This document shows, piece after piece, positions 33,020 through 42,194 of a DNA stretch of 64,000 nt. This DNA comes from JAENVU01 sp031422675 (GTDB taxonomy: Bacteria > Actinomycetota > Acidimicrobiia > IMCC26256 > JAENVU01), in contig JANPMG010000041.1 of assembly GCA_031422675.1 (NCBI GenBank), positions 1 through 64,000 on the forward strand, written 5' to 3'. How positions within the stretch are numbered: position 1 is the stretch's first letter; each line of letters starts with the position of its first letter. Both the position numbers and the translations under genes were made by a program. The notes under the pieces were generated by a model, which saw nothing but the letters and a program-made list of their open reading frames with translations, did not search any database and was not told the DNA's origin.

Positions 33020-34408
33020 ATGACGCGCACCCGCCATGCCCGGCGGAGCTGGTTCCTCGTTCTTCTTCCAGCCCTCCTGGCCCTCTCGCCGTTCTGGGCC
33101 CGCCCCGCCGCCGCGGCCCCCCCGGCGACCCAAGTGCCGGCCTCGTACATCCTCGTGGATGCCGATACCGGTGCCGTCCTCCTGGCCCGGGCCGAACACG
33201 ATCGCCACCTCACCGCGTCGACGATCAAGGTCCTCACCGCGCTCGTCACCCTCGAACACCGATCGCTCGACTCGACGCTGCGCGTGAGCGCGCTCGCCGC
33301 CGGCCGACCCGCATCGAAGGTCGACATGAAGGAGGGCAGCGACTGGACCGTCGACCAGGCGCTGCATTCCCTGATGATCGTCTCCGCGAACGACGCGGCC
33401 TACGCCATGGCCGAGAACGTCGGTGGTGACCTCGCCGGCTTTGCCACGCTGGCCACCGCGACCGGGAAGCGGCTCGGGCTCCAGGACACCGAGTTCGGTG
33501 ATCCCGCGGGCCTCGACGGTGCCGAAGGTTTCAACGGCGGAACGAAATCGAGCGCGTACGACCTGGCGATCACCGCGCGCAACGCGCTCAGTGTCCCGGC
33601 AATCGCCGACGCGGCGCGCCAGGTGACCTACGAGTTCACCGATCCGTCGGGTGCTGGTCGGCGGCTGGTGAATCACAATCGCGGTTTCCTCAACTCCTAC
33701 CCCGGCGCGATCGGACTCAAGACCGGCTTCACCAAACAGGCCGGGCGAACCTTGATCACCGCAGCCAATCGCAACGGGCGAACCTTGATCGCGGTCGTCA
33801 TCGGCACCTGGGACGACACCGGCTGGGCCGGACACCTGCTCGATCAAGGTTTCGCCGGTGCCGGCTCGCCCGCAGGGTCGGCGCCCGCAGGGTCGGCCCC
33901 CGCGATGCTCCCGCCGGTGCGCGCCGCCACCCTCGACAGCCGTACCGGCGCGTTCGCCGCCCTTCCCCGCGTCCTCGGCACCGGGGTCGCCGCGGCGGTG
34001 GCCGTCGCGCCTGCGTCGGCGTCGGTCGTCACCGCCGCAACGGCGGACCGCAACCCACCCGTCGCGGCGACGGACGGCGGCGTCAGCGTCGGTTCGGTCC
34101 TCGCTCCGATCGGCTGGACGCTGCTCGTCCTCCTCGGCATCGGCGTCGTGCTGCGCCGCCGGGCCGTCAAGCGTCAACGGGCCCGACGGCTCGAACGAAT
34201 GCGGGCGCACCGGGAGGCGCGTCGGCGCGGCATGATCGACATCATCGAGGCCGACGACGCAGACGCGGACATCCGGGTGGTGCCGGTTCGCACCACCCAC
34301 CACGTTGCGGCCGCCGGCAAGCGCCACCCCGCCGACCGCCGAGTCGTCCGGCCCTCACGTCCGCACCGGCCGCCGCCGGTTCGTCGAGATCGGAATGCCG
34401 AGCCATGA
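33020..34408 (+). CDS. dacA: D-alanyl-D-alanine carboxypeptidase (PBP5 type)
   Basis: The 462-residue low-mass penicillin-binding protein trims the terminal D-Ala of peptidoglycan stem peptides. A signal peptide covers residues 1-32. The active-site triad is STIK (67-70), SAN (122-124) and KTG (233-235). A hydrophobic segment near residue 365 (IGWTLLVLLGIGVVL) followed by a long basic tail anchors it in the membrane. TAACCT nine bases before ATG 33020 suggests a near-leaderless start. Two 15-bp repeats encode GSAPA in the linker. Its stop overlaps the next start (ATGA). Confidence 0.92.
   Translation: MTRTRHARRSWFLVLLPALLALSPFWARPAAAAPPATQVPASYILVDADTGAVLLARAEHDRHLTASTIKVLTALVTLEHRSLDSTLRVSALAAGRPASKVDMKEGSDWTVDQALHSLMIVSANDAAYAMAENVGGDLAGFATLATATGKRLGLQDTEFGDPAGLDGAEGFNGGTKSSAYDLAITARNALSVPAIADAARQVTYEFTDPSGAGRRLVNHNRGFLNSYPGAIGLKTGFTKQAGRTLITAANRNGRTLIAVVIGTWDDTGWAGHLLDQGFAGAGSPAGSAPAGSAPAMLPPVRAATLDSRTGAFAALPRVLGTGVAAAVAVAPASASVVTAATADRNPPVAATDGGVSVGSVLAPIGWTLLVLLGIGVVLRRRAVKRQRARRLERMRAHREARRRGMIDIIEADDADADIRVVPVRTTHHVAAAGKRHPADRRVVRPSRPHRPPPVRRDRNAEP
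33875..33904 (+). repeat. In-frame 15-bp duplication in the dacA linker
   Basis: GGGTCGGCGCCCGCA and GGGTCGGCCCCCGCG encode GSAPA twice, preceded by a partial third unit encoding GSPA. Confidence 0.8.
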
Positions 34409-34449
34409 GCACCGGACCAGTGAACACCGGGCCCATGAACAGCGGGCCC
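34405..34449 (+). repeat. 15-bp triplication that multiplies the start codon
   Basis: Units at 34405, 34420 and 34435 read (A/G)TGA(G/A)CA(C/G)CGG(A/G)CC(A/C). Each begins with ATG or GTG in the frame of the enoyl-CoA hydratase, so the gene has three in-frame potential starts. Confidence 0.9.
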
Positions 34450-35241
34450 GAGGTGCTCTACGACGTGGACGGTCACATCGCCACGATCACCCTCAACCGT
34501 CCGCACCGCCGGAACGCGATCTCGGTCCGCATGCTCGTCGAGCTCGGTGACGCCTTCGAACGGGTGGAGCGCGACCGGGGGATCCGGGTCGCGATCCTCA
34601 CCGGTGCGGGTGCCGGCTTCTGTTCCGGTCTCGACATCAAGGACGCCATGGCGGGCACCGGCATCGGTGGTGGTGGTGAAATCGGCTCGGGGGACGCGAG
34701 CCTCAGCCGCACCAGTGACCTCCCGACGGTCACCCTCCAAGAGATGGACAAGCCGGTCATCGCGGCCCTGAACGGTGCCGCCGCGGGCTACGGGTTCGAC
34801 CTGGCCCTCGGATGCGATCTGCGACTCGCGGCGGCGTCCGCTCGCATCGTTCCCGGCTTCGCCAAGCGAGCCATCGTGCCCGAGAGCGGCGGCACCTGGT
34901 ATCTCCCGCGGCTCGTCGGCTGGGCGAAGGCCGCGGAGATCGCCTACCTCGGTCGGGATCTGACCGCCGAGCAGGCCAAGGAGTACGGAATCGTCAACGA
35001 GGTCGTGGCGGACGCCGATCTCATGGACGTCACGCGCGACTGGGCCGGCGAGGTCGCGGCCAACGCACCGCTCGCCATCCAGGCGATGAAGAAGCTGTTC
35101 CGTGCCGGTCAGACCGAGGACTTCCGCAGCCACTCGGAGCATGTCCTGCTGCAGCTCGGCGCGCTCATGCGGACCCAGGACTTCCAAGAAGGACTGCTGA
35201 GCTTCATGGAGCGACGCGCACCCGAGTTCGACGGCCGCTGA
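34405..35241 (+). CDS. Enoyl-CoA hydratase/isomerase family protein
   Basis: A 278-residue crotonase-fold enzyme that hydrates or isomerises acyl-CoA thioesters. Characteristic blocks are ATITLNRPHRRNAIS, AGFCSGLDIKDA (oxyanion-hole region) and VIAALNGAAAGYGFDLALGCDLRLAA. The glutamate equivalent to the hydratase general base is in VPESGGTWYLPRLVG. The first 15 residues are three repeats (MSTGP, VNTGP, MNSGP) from a 15-bp triplication, each beginning with ATG or GTG. The first ATG overlaps the dacA stop. Exact substrate unknown. Confidence 0.9.
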   Translation: MSTGPVNTGPMNSGPEVLYDVDGHIATITLNRPHRRNAISVRMLVELGDAFERVERDRGIRVAILTGAGAGFCSGLDIKDAMAGTGIGGGGEIGSGDASLSRTSDLPTVTLQEMDKPVIAALNGAAAGYGFDLALGCDLRLAAASARIVPGFAKRAIVPESGGTWYLPRLVGWAKAAEIAYLGRDLTAEQAKEYGIVNEVVADADLMDVTRDWAGEVAANAPLAIQAMKKLFRAGQTEDFRSHSEHVLLQLGALMRTQDFQEGLLSFMERRAPEFDGR

Positions 35242-35303
35242 CCCACGGCGCGCCTGCCAGAGATCAGGGGCCCGAAATCAGGGGCCGGAAATCGGAGCAG
35301 GCT

Positions 35304-36476
35304 TCAGGCGACGGCTTCGTCGGCGCTCGGGTCCCAGTTCCGGAGATTCGCGAGACGCGGGTCGTTGGAGAACACCTCGACGATCGGACCGTCGAGCTGG
35401 AGCCGACGCTGGATGACCCGCACGTCGTTCTCCTCGTTCCAGAGCGAGAGCATCACCGCGACCCCCACCTCACCGGCGCGGGCCGTCCGCCCGGAACGGT
35501 GCACGTACGCCTTGTGATCCTCGGGTGGGTCGTAGTGGATGACCACATCCACGCCGTCGACGTGGATACCGCGTGCGGCGACGTCGGTGGCGACGAGGAC
35601 CGGAAGTGATCCCTCGGAGAAATCGGCGAGCGCGCGTTCACGCGCCGCCTGGCGCAGATCGCCGTGGATCGCGCCCGCCTTGATGCGCTCTCGCATGAGC
35701 TGTTCGACAACTTTGTCCGCGCCCCGTTTGGTGCGACAGAACACCAGGGTGCGATCGACCCCACGCGAGATCGCCGCAGTGACCTTGACCTTGTCCATCT
35801 GATGCACGAGGAGGAAGTGGTGGTGCATCTCTTCGACGGATTCGTCGCTGCCTTCGACTTCGTGAGAGAGCGGGCTGTTGAGGTAACGATCGACGAGCCG
35901 GTCGATCCCGCGGTCCAGGGTCGCCGAGAACAACATGGTCTGGTGCGGCGCCTCGACCCGATGCAGGATCTTCTGCACCTGCGGGAGGAAACCCATGTCG
36001 GCCATGCGATCGGCCTCGTCGAGGACAAGCACCTTGACATTCGAGAAATAGAGCTCGCCCCGCTCCATGAGATCGATGAGCCGGCCGGGCGTACCGATCA
36101 GCACGTCGACACCCTTCGCCAACGCGTCGATCTGGGGGTCCATGTTCATGCCGCCGTAAAAGGCGTGGACGGTCAGGCCGAGCGTCTTTCCGAGCGGGGC
36201 CAGGACCTCGCGTACCTGGTTTGCGAGCTCACGGGTGGGGACGAGGACCAGTCCGTGTGGGCGTTTCGGCGCGGCCCGGTCCACGAGATCGAGCAGCGGA
36301 AGCCCGAACGCGAGGGTCTTCCCGGAACCGGTCTTGGCCTTGCCGAGGACATCGTGGCCGGCGAGCGCGTCGGCGATGGTCAGTGCTTGAATCGGGAAGG
36401 GCTGGTGGATGCCCTGGGCCGCAAGGGCCTCGGCGAGGGGGGCCGAGACGCCGAGATCGGCGAACGTCGCAGTCAT
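35304..36476 (-). CDS. DEAD-box ATP-dependent RNA helicase
   Basis: A 390-residue helicase. The Q motif is around GIHQPFPIQALTI. Motif I is AKTGSGKT, Ia PTRELANQ, II DEAD (LVLDEADRMADMGF), III SAT, IV with TLVFCRTKRGAD and VI HRSGRTARAG. ATG 36476 is chosen because the conserved region starts there; an upstream frame to 36617 is proline-rich and unlike the family. Without a specific C-terminal domain it cannot be placed as RhlE, CsdA or another subtype. Likely role: ribosome assembly or mRNA remodelling. Confidence 0.92.
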   Translation of the reverse strand: MTATFADLGVSAPLAEALAAQGIHQPFPIQALTIADALAGHDVLGKAKTGSGKTLAFGLPLLDLVDRAAPKRPHGLVLVPTRELANQVREVLAPLGKTLGLTVHAFYGGMNMDPQIDALAKGVDVLIGTPGRLIDLMERGELYFSNVKVLVLDEADRMADMGFLPQVQKILHRVEAPHQTMLFSATLDRGIDRLVDRYLNSPLSHEVEGSDESVEEMHHHFLLVHQMDKVKVTAAISRGVDRTLVFCRTKRGADKVVEQLMRERIKAGAIHGDLRQAARERALADFSEGSLPVLVATDVAARGIHVDGVDVVIHYDPPEDHKAYVHRSGRTARAGEVGVAVMLSLWNEENDVRVIQRRLQLDGPIVEVFSNDPRLANLRNWDPSADEAVA

Positions 36477-36589
36477 GAGTGGCTTTCGAATCGGGGTCCC
36501 CACTCTATGCGGTGCCCCCGGACCGGCGGGAATGTCGGTTGGTTCACGGGGTTGGGACGGCGAGTCGGCCGGACTCGCGACCGGCGGGC

Positions 36590-37072
36590 TCAGGCGTAGA
36601 CGGTGCGCGTCACCCATTCGGCGACGAGACCCGGCTTCTCCTCACCTTCGATCTCGACGGTGAAGTTGCGGGTCACCTCGATCATGTTGGCTTTGAGTTC
36701 CACGTTCGCCGTGATCGCCCGGGCGCGGATCCTCGCGCCGACCTTGACCGGGCTCACGAACCGAACCTTGTTGAAGCCGTAGTTGATCCCCATGAGGATC
36801 CCCTCGTACTTCGCGGGGTCCGGTGCGGCGCCGCTCGCGCCGGCGGCGAGGTGCGTGAGCATCGAGAGCGTCAGGAACCCGTGGGCGATGGTGCCGCCGA
36901 ACGGCGTGGCCGCGGCGCGCTCGGGATCCACGTGGATGAACTGGTGGTCGTGGGTGACGTCGGCGAACTGGTTCACCTGCTCCTGGGTGACCTCGAACCA
37001 TTCGCCGGTGCCTTCGTCGGTGCCGACATCGGCCTGGAACAACGGGAATGCCTTTTCGGCGGCTGCGCTCAT
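36590..37072 (-). CDS. MaoC-like (R)-specific enoyl-CoA hydratase
   Basis: A 160-residue hot-dog-fold protein. The hydratase-2 motif is seen in FADVTHDHQFIHVDPERA, providing the catalytic Asp/His pair, and GGTIAHGFLTLSML follows. It would hydrate trans-2-enoyl-CoA to the (R)-3-hydroxy form in fatty-acid metabolism. ATG 37072 is supported by TAGAGT seven bases upstream. It shares orientation with the helicase, with 113 bases between. Confidence 0.9.
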   Translation of the reverse strand: MSAAAEKAFPLFQADVGTDEGTGEWFEVTQEQVNQFADVTHDHQFIHVDPERAAATPFGGTIAHGFLTLSMLTHLAAGASGAAPDPAKYEGILMGINYGFNKVRFVSPVKVGARIRARAITANVELKANMIEVTRNFTVEIEGEEKPGLVAEWVTRTVYA

Positions 37073-37079
37073 GGCCAGC

Positions 37080-37085
37080 ACTCTA
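37080..37085 (-). promoter_or_regulatory. Leaderless -10 element of the MaoC gene
   Basis: TAGAGT on the minus strand, seven bases before ATG 37072. Confidence 0.55.
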
Positions 37086-37163
37086 GGAGGGGCGCGGATC
37101 TGCGGTTGAGGGCGCTCTCAGTTCCGGCGCCGCGCGGCGCCGACGCCGTGGCAGCATCACCGG

Positions 37164-37883
37164 GTGCGAATCCTCGTGGTGGAAGACGAAGCCAACATCG
37201 CCGAAGCTCTGGCCACCGGCCTCCGGGCCGAGGGGTTCGACGTCGATGTGGTGGGCGACGGGAACGACGGCGTGTGGCGCGCCCGGGAGCGGGAGTACGC
37301 CGCGATCATCCTCGACATCCTGCTGCCGGGCATGAACGGGTTCAAGGTGTGTCGCACGCTGCGCGCCGAAGGGGTCTGGACGCCGATCCTGATGCTCACG
37401 GCCAAGGACGGTGAGCTCGACGAAGCGGAAGCGCTCGACACCGGGGCCGACGACTTTCTGAGCAAACCGTTCTCGTTCGTCGTGCTCGTCGCTCGTCTCC
37501 GTGCGCTGGTGCGGCGCGGAGTCACGCCGCGACCCGCGGTCCTCACCGTCGGCACGCTCAGCCTCGACCCGGCCTCGCGGGAATGCCATCGCGGCGACAC
37601 CGCCATCGAGCTCACGGCGCGCGAGTACACGTTGCTGGAACTGTTGATGCGACGCTCCGACGCCATCGCGCCCAAGACCGTGCTCCTCGACGAGGTCTGG
37701 GGTCCGGACTTCTCCGGCGACCCGAACATCGTCGAGGTGTACATCGGATATCTGCGCAAGAAGATCGATGCACCGTTCGGTTTGCAGACCATCCTGACGG
37801 TGCGGGGCGCGGGCTACCGATTGATCGCCGATGTTGTGCCCGAGCCCGGCGCACCCGAAGCGGCCGATGCTTCGCCGCAGTAG
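37164..37883 (+). CDS. OmpR-family response regulator
   Basis: A 239-residue regulator. The receiver domain has the acidic pocket at residues 7-9, phospho-acceptor Asp51 (IILDILLPGMNG) and Lys101 (FLSKPF). The winged-helix DNA-binding domain includes LTAREYTLLELLMRR and ends with a VRGAGYRL wing. It starts at GTG 37164. The partner kinase starts inside its last codons. The pair resembles the MprAB/TcrAB class, but the signal and target genes are unknown. Confidence 0.93.
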   Translation: MRILVVEDEANIAEALATGLRAEGFDVDVVGDGNDGVWRAREREYAAIILDILLPGMNGFKVCRTLRAEGVWTPILMLTAKDGELDEAEALDTGADDFLSKPFSFVVLVARLRALVRRGVTPRPAVLTVGTLSLDPASRECHRGDTAIELTAREYTLLELLMRRSDAIAPKTVLLDEVWGPDFSGDPNIVEVYIGYLRKKIDAPFGLQTILTVRGAGYRLIADVVPEPGAPEAADASPQ

Positions 37884-39270
37884 CAGCACCTCCTGGGGCA
37901 CCGTCCGGCTGCGGGTGACGCTCGCCGCGACGTTTGTCGTCACGATCGCGATGCTGCTGTCCTCGTGGTTCGTGGTGCGGGCGGTTCGGACCTCCTTGCG
38001 GGAGGACTTGCGCACCGAGAGCGGACTCGCGCTCCGCGATGCCCTCGAGCGATTCGAACGGCGACAGCCGGGCGAGTCACTTCCGGTGGCGAGCCCCGCG
38101 GGATTCGTGATCGTCGTGGTCGATGCCGCCGGCCGCGTGCGTGACGGCTCGCCCGGATTCGAATCCGGCAGCTGGTCCGACTTCGTCGGCCGGACGGCCG
38201 GGTACGACCAAGTGGTGGGGCGTGACGGCCGCCCGTTCCCGGAAGCCATCGCCGGTGAACATCACGTCTGGTTCGTCGGTGACCGCATCTTCAACTTCAT
38301 CCCGGTTGCGATCAACCAGACGACGCCCGGCTACCTCGTGGCGGCCGGCACCATCGGTGCGATCTCGAGTTCGGTCCACACCCTGACCGTCACCCTCTGG
38401 TTCACGGTGCCTGCGCTCATCGTGTTCATCGGCATCGTCGCGTGGACGGTCACCGGCCGTGCGTTACGACCGGTCGAGGTGATCCGCGGCGAGGTGACTG
38501 CGATCACGCAAGAGAGCCTCGACCAGCGGGTGTCCGAACCGCGTGCGCGCGACGAGGTGGGTCGGCTGGCGCGCACCATGAACGAAATGCTCGACCGGCT
38601 CGAAGCCGCCTCGGAACGTGAACGACAGTTCGTCTCCGACGCGTCCCACGAGTTGCGCTCACCGGTCGCCGCGATCCGGGCCACCGGTGAGGTGGCGTTG
38701 GCCCATCCCGAGCACGCGGACTGGCCCACCGTCGTCCAGCGGATGTTGCACGACGACGAGCGCATGGAACAGATCGTGCACGACCTCCTCGACCTCGCCC
38801 GCGAGGAGGGCGCCGAGTTGCCGGCGACTGCGATCGACTTGGACGACATCGTCCTCGAGGAAACCGACCGGGCTCGCCGGCTCGGCCACATCGTGTCGAG
38901 TGATCGGGTGTCGGCGGGGCGGGTCCGCGGGAACAAGGAGCAACTGACCCGGTTGGTCCGCAACCTGATCGACAACGCCACCCGCCATGCCGCCCAGTCG
39001 GTGCGGGTCTCACTCACGTCCGGCCCCGGCGTCACCCTCGTCGTCGAGGACGACGGTCCGGGGATACCTGCCGAGCATCGCGAGGCGGTGTTCGAGCGCT
39101 TCACTCGCCTCGACGAGGGCCGCGCGCGCGATGCGGGCGGCCTCGGCCTCGGACTGGCGATGGTGCAGTCCATCGCACTGCACCACGGTGGGACGGTCAC
39201 GATCACCGACCCGTCCGATCCGGCCTACCCCGGCGCCCGCTTGGTCGTGGACTTCCCCTGCGTGGAGTAA
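37867..39270 (+). CDS. Sensor histidine kinase
   Basis: A 467-residue membrane kinase. A first TM segment (VTLAATFVVTIAMLLSSWFV) precedes a periplasmic-side domain of about 130 residues. A second TM is near residues 178-200 (FTVPALIVFIGIVAW), followed by HAMP. The phospho-acceptor is His261 in SDASHELRSPVAAI. The ATPase domain shows NLIDNATRHA, DDGPGIP and GLGLAMVQSIA. It overlaps the response-regulator gene by 17 bases, ensuring stoichiometric production. Confidence 0.94.
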   Translation: MLRRSSSTSWGTVRLRVTLAATFVVTIAMLLSSWFVVRAVRTSLREDLRTESGLALRDALERFERRQPGESLPVASPAGFVIVVVDAAGRVRDGSPGFESGSWSDFVGRTAGYDQVVGRDGRPFPEAIAGEHHVWFVGDRIFNFIPVAINQTTPGYLVAAGTIGAISSSVHTLTVTLWFTVPALIVFIGIVAWTVTGRALRPVEVIRGEVTAITQESLDQRVSEPRARDEVGRLARTMNEMLDRLEAASERERQFVSDASHELRSPVAAIRATGEVALAHPEHADWPTVVQRMLHDDERMEQIVHDLLDLAREEGAELPATAIDLDDIVLEETDRARRLGHIVSSDRVSAGRVRGNKEQLTRLVRNLIDNATRHAAQSVRVSLTSGPGVTLVVEDDGPGIPAEHREAVFERFTRLDEGRARDAGGLGLGLAMVQSIALHHGGTVTITDPSDPAYPGARLVVDFPCVE

Positions 39271-39294
39271 TCCGTTCCCCCCGAGCCCGGTGAC

Positions 39295-40092
39295 CTACCA
39301 GGGCATCGCGGTGCCGCCGTTGGGGCGCAGGATCTGGCCGGTCATGAACGACGCTCGCTCGGAGACGAGGAAGAGAATCGAATCAGCCACGTCCTGGGCC
39401 GAGCCGACCCGCTTCAGCGGCGCCATGGCGCCGAACCGCTTGCGGTACTTCTCGAGCCGCTCGGGGTCCACGTTGCCGTCGTCGTCGACGAAGTTGTGAC
39501 GCGAGAAGTTGGTCTCGATGACCCCGGGCGCGAGCGCGTTCACCCGGATCCCGAGCGGTCCGGCCTCCCACGCGAGGGTCTTGGTGAGCATGGCCACCGC
39601 GGCCTTGGTCATTCCGTAACACGCCAGCGTGGGCGCCGGAGTGTCGATCGCGCCCGAGGACACGTTGACGATGTTCCCCGAGCCCTGCTCCCCCATGACG
39701 CGCAGCGCCGCCTGACACCCGTAGAACACACTCTTGAGATTGATCGCGAGAATGCGTTCGAACTCGTCGTCGGAGCACTCGGCGATCATGCGGTTGTGCG
39801 GCACGCCGGCGATGTTGCCGACGATGTCGACCCGCCCGAACTCGGACTTCGCGCCGTCGACCAGCAGGTCGACGTCGGCGCGCTCGGTCACGTCGGTGCG
39901 CACACCGCGCGCGGTGCCACCAGCAGCCGAGATCTCGTCGGCGGTTGCGGTCACTGCGTCCACATCGATGTCACCACCGACGACCGTGGCGCCGGCCTCG
40001 GCCAGGGTCAACGCGGTTGCTTTCCCGATACCGCTGCCGGCGCCGGTGAGCACCGCGACCTGACCGGTGAGATCGAAACCGCTGACCGACAT
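39295..40092 (-). CDS. Short-chain dehydrogenase/reductase
   Basis: A 265-residue classical SDR. The NAD(P) motif TGAGSGIG is at residues 16-23, NIAG at 93-96, the catalytic Ser at 145-146 and the YGMTK block with Tyr159 and Lys163. An Asp at the end of beta-2 (GGDIDVD) favours NAD. A GGAGG site lies eight bases before the ATG at 40092, and TAGTCT about 30 bases upstream is a candidate -10. The substrate is not predictable. Confidence 0.9.
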   Translation of the reverse strand: MSVSGFDLTGQVAVLTGAGSGIGKATALTLAEAGATVVGGDIDVDAVTATADEISAAGGTARGVRTDVTERADVDLLVDGAKSEFGRVDIVGNIAGVPHNRMIAECSDDEFERILAINLKSVFYGCQAALRVMGEQGSGNIVNVSSGAIDTPAPTLACYGMTKAAVAMLTKTLAWEAGPLGIRVNALAPGVIETNFSRHNFVDDDGNVDPERLEKYRKRFGAMAPLKRVGSAQDVADSILFLVSERASFMTGQILRPNGGTAMPW

Positions 40093-40145
40093 CTGCTGAA
40101 CCTCCGAATCGACGACGCCGGAGACTAGAGGGACCCGGCATTCCG

Positions 40146-40313
40146 GCGCTGCATCCGCAGCGCGGCGAGCCTCCTACGTCACCGGATCACTCCTCCGTCG
40201 CTCCCGGGCTACTTCGGAGACCGCCATCACTTCTGCGCTGCATCCGCAGCGCCGCGAGTCCCCTCCGTCCCCGCATCACTCCTCCGTCGCTCCCGAGCTA
40301 CTCCGGAGACCGC
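40146..40313. repeat. Non-coding 89-bp tandem duplication
   Basis: Two diverged copies begin GCGCTGCATCCGCAGCGC at 40146 and 40235 and share long blocks such as ATCACTCCTCCGTCGCTCCC. They occupy most of the 259-base gap between the SDR promoter and the EEP gene. No open frame or hairpin with a U-tract is associated. Confidence 0.8.
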
Positions 40314-40351
40314 AGTCGCGGGCAAAGCCCGCCTCTAATCTGCGATTTCCC

Positions 40352-41077
40352 ATGGCCGAGATCTCCGTTGCGTGTTTCAACCTGCACTGGGGCGTCGACA
40401 TGCGAGGTCATCCCTTCGATGCCATGGCCGCGTGTCTCGCGCTCGACGCCGATGTCCTGGTGCTCCCGGAATCGTGGCGGCCGTCCGGCCGCACCGCGTT
40501 CGTCGACGAGCTCGCGCAACGCACGGGCGCGACCCTCCACGACATCGGCTATATGTCGGACCGCAACCACGCCCGGCCACGCCACCTGCGGGTCCCCGAG
40601 CAGCCCGGCACGTGCGGCCTCGCCGTGCTCTCGCGGTTACCGGTCCGGAGCTTCACGGACGTCCCGCTCCCCCGAACCGCCACCGACGTCGTCGCGCAGC
40701 GTTCGGCCATCATCGTGGAGGTGGAGTGCGGCGACACGGGCGACACCGGCACCACGACGGTCGCCGTCGGCGGGATCCACGCGTCCCACCGACTCTGGGG
40801 TTGCCTCCCGCAGCTCGGCGCGCTCGATCGGGCGTTGACCGCGCTCGACGTACCGTCGGTGATCGTCGGCGACTGCAACATGTGGGGCCCGCCGATCGGT
40901 GCGCTGCTTCGTCACCGGCGGCGGGCGGTCCGCGGGCGGACCTGGCCCTCGTGGCGACCCCACAGCCAAATCGATCACGTCTGGATCGACGACCGGCTCG
41001 AGGCGCTCGACGGTGAGGTCGGACCCCATACGGGCTCTGACCATCGCCCGATACGCGCGTCGTTGCGGGTGCGGTAA
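40352..41077 (+). CDS. Endonuclease/exonuclease/phosphatase (EEP) family protein
   Basis: A 241-residue DNase-I-fold hydrolase. Metal and catalytic residues are recognisable: Asn10 in CFNLHW, Glu40 in LPESW, an HASH block, the GDCNMW motif and the terminal GSDHRPI with Asp230 and His231. It is metal-dependent, with either nucleic acid or a phospho-lipid or sugar as substrate. No signal peptide is present. A TAATCT hexamer ten bases before the ATG is the likely -10. Confidence 0.88.
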   Translation: MAEISVACFNLHWGVDMRGHPFDAMAACLALDADVLVLPESWRPSGRTAFVDELAQRTGATLHDIGYMSDRNHARPRHLRVPEQPGTCGLAVLSRLPVRSFTDVPLPRTATDVVAQRSAIIVEVECGDTGDTGTTTVAVGGIHASHRLWGCLPQLGALDRALTALDVPSVIVGDCNMWGPPIGALLRHRRRAVRGRTWPSWRPHSQIDHVWIDDRLEALDGEVGPHTGSDHRPIRASLRVR

Positions 41078-41108
41078 ACAACTCCGAACCCGTTCGAGAG
41101 GAATCGCG

Positions 41109-42194
41109 ATGGTGCAAGAAGTGCGTGGTGTGGTCGCCCGGTCCCCGGGTGCACCGGTGCAGATCGAAACGATCCTCGTTCCCGACCCGGGTCCCGGCGA
41201 GGCCCTGATCCGGGTCCAGGCGTGTGGGGTGTGTCACACCGACCTCCACTACCGAGAGGGTGCGATCAACGACGAGTTCCCCTTTCTGCTTGGCCACGAG
41301 GCCGCCGGGATCGTGGAGGCCGTCGGCCCCGACGTGACCAACGTGGTCCCCGGCGATTTCGTGGTACTCAACTGGCGCGCGGTGTGCGGCGAGTGTCGGT
41401 CGTGTCGGCGCGGGCGGCCCCAGTACTGCTTCTCCACGCACAACGCCACGCAGAAGATGACCCTCACGGACGGCACCGTGCTCACCCCCGCGCTCGGCAT
41501 CGGCGCCTTCGCGGAGAAGACGCTCGTCGCCGCAGGGCAAGCCACGAAGGTCGACGCGAGCGCAAACCCCGCGGCGGTCGGCCTGCTCGGCTGCGGGGTG
41601 ATGGCCGGTCTCGGCGCTGCACTCTTCACCGGTGAAGTGAGCCGCGGTGATTCGGTTGCGGTGTTCGGCTGCGGTGGTGTCGGTGACGCGGCGATCGTCG
41701 GCGCGCGCCTGGCCGGCGCCGCGAAGATCATCGCGGTGGACCTCGACGCCACGAAGTTGGAATGGGCCCGACGCTTCGGCGCGACGCACACGGTGGACGC
41801 CAGTCGTGAAGACGCGGTGGAAGCGGTCCGCGCCCACACCAATGGGAACGGCGCCGACGTGTGTATCGAAGCCGTGGGAAACCCGGCGGTGATGCAACAA
41901 GCGTTCTTCGCCCGCGACCTCGCGGGAACCCTCGTCCAGGTGGGGGTGCCGGACCCGTCCATGACCATCGAGCTCCCGATGATCGAGTTCTTCGGTCGCG
42001 GCGGCGCGCTGAAGCCCAGTTGGTACGGCGACTGCCTCCCAAGCCGTGACTTCCCGATGCTGGTGGACCTCTATCTCCAGGGCCGCCTGCCCCTCGATGA
42101 CTTCGTGAGCGAGACCATCGCGCTCGACGCCGTCGAAGCTGCGTTCGAGAAGATGGAGCGGGGTGAAGTGCTCCGGTCAGTGGTGGTGATGTGA
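41109..42194 (+). CDS. mscR: S-(hydroxymethyl)mycothiol dehydrogenase
   Basis: The 361-residue zinc alcohol dehydrogenase oxidises the formaldehyde-mycothiol adduct and may reduce S-nitrosomycothiol. Catalytic zinc ligands are Cys42 (CGVCHTD), His63 (GHEAAG) and the cysteine in GLLGCGVMAG. The structural zinc uses Cys93, 96, 99 and 107 (CGECRSCRRGRPQYC). Blocks such as NWRAVCG, ALGIGAFAEKT and GGALKPSWYGDCLP are closer to MscR than to other ADHs. A GAGAGGA site precedes ATG 41109. Presence of this enzyme implies that the cell makes mycothiol. Its usual MBL partner is at 43115. Confidence 0.92.
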   Translation: MVQEVRGVVARSPGAPVQIETILVPDPGPGEALIRVQACGVCHTDLHYREGAINDEFPFLLGHEAAGIVEAVGPDVTNVVPGDFVVLNWRAVCGECRSCRRGRPQYCFSTHNATQKMTLTDGTVLTPALGIGAFAEKTLVAAGQATKVDASANPAAVGLLGCGVMAGLGAALFTGEVSRGDSVAVFGCGGVGDAAIVGARLAGAAKIIAVDLDATKLEWARRFGATHTVDASREDAVEAVRAHTNGNGADVCIEAVGNPAVMQQAFFARDLAGTLVQVGVPDPSMTIELPMIEFFGRGGALKPSWYGDCLPSRDFPMLVDLYLQGRLPLDDFVSETIALDAVEAAFEKMERGEVLRSVVVM

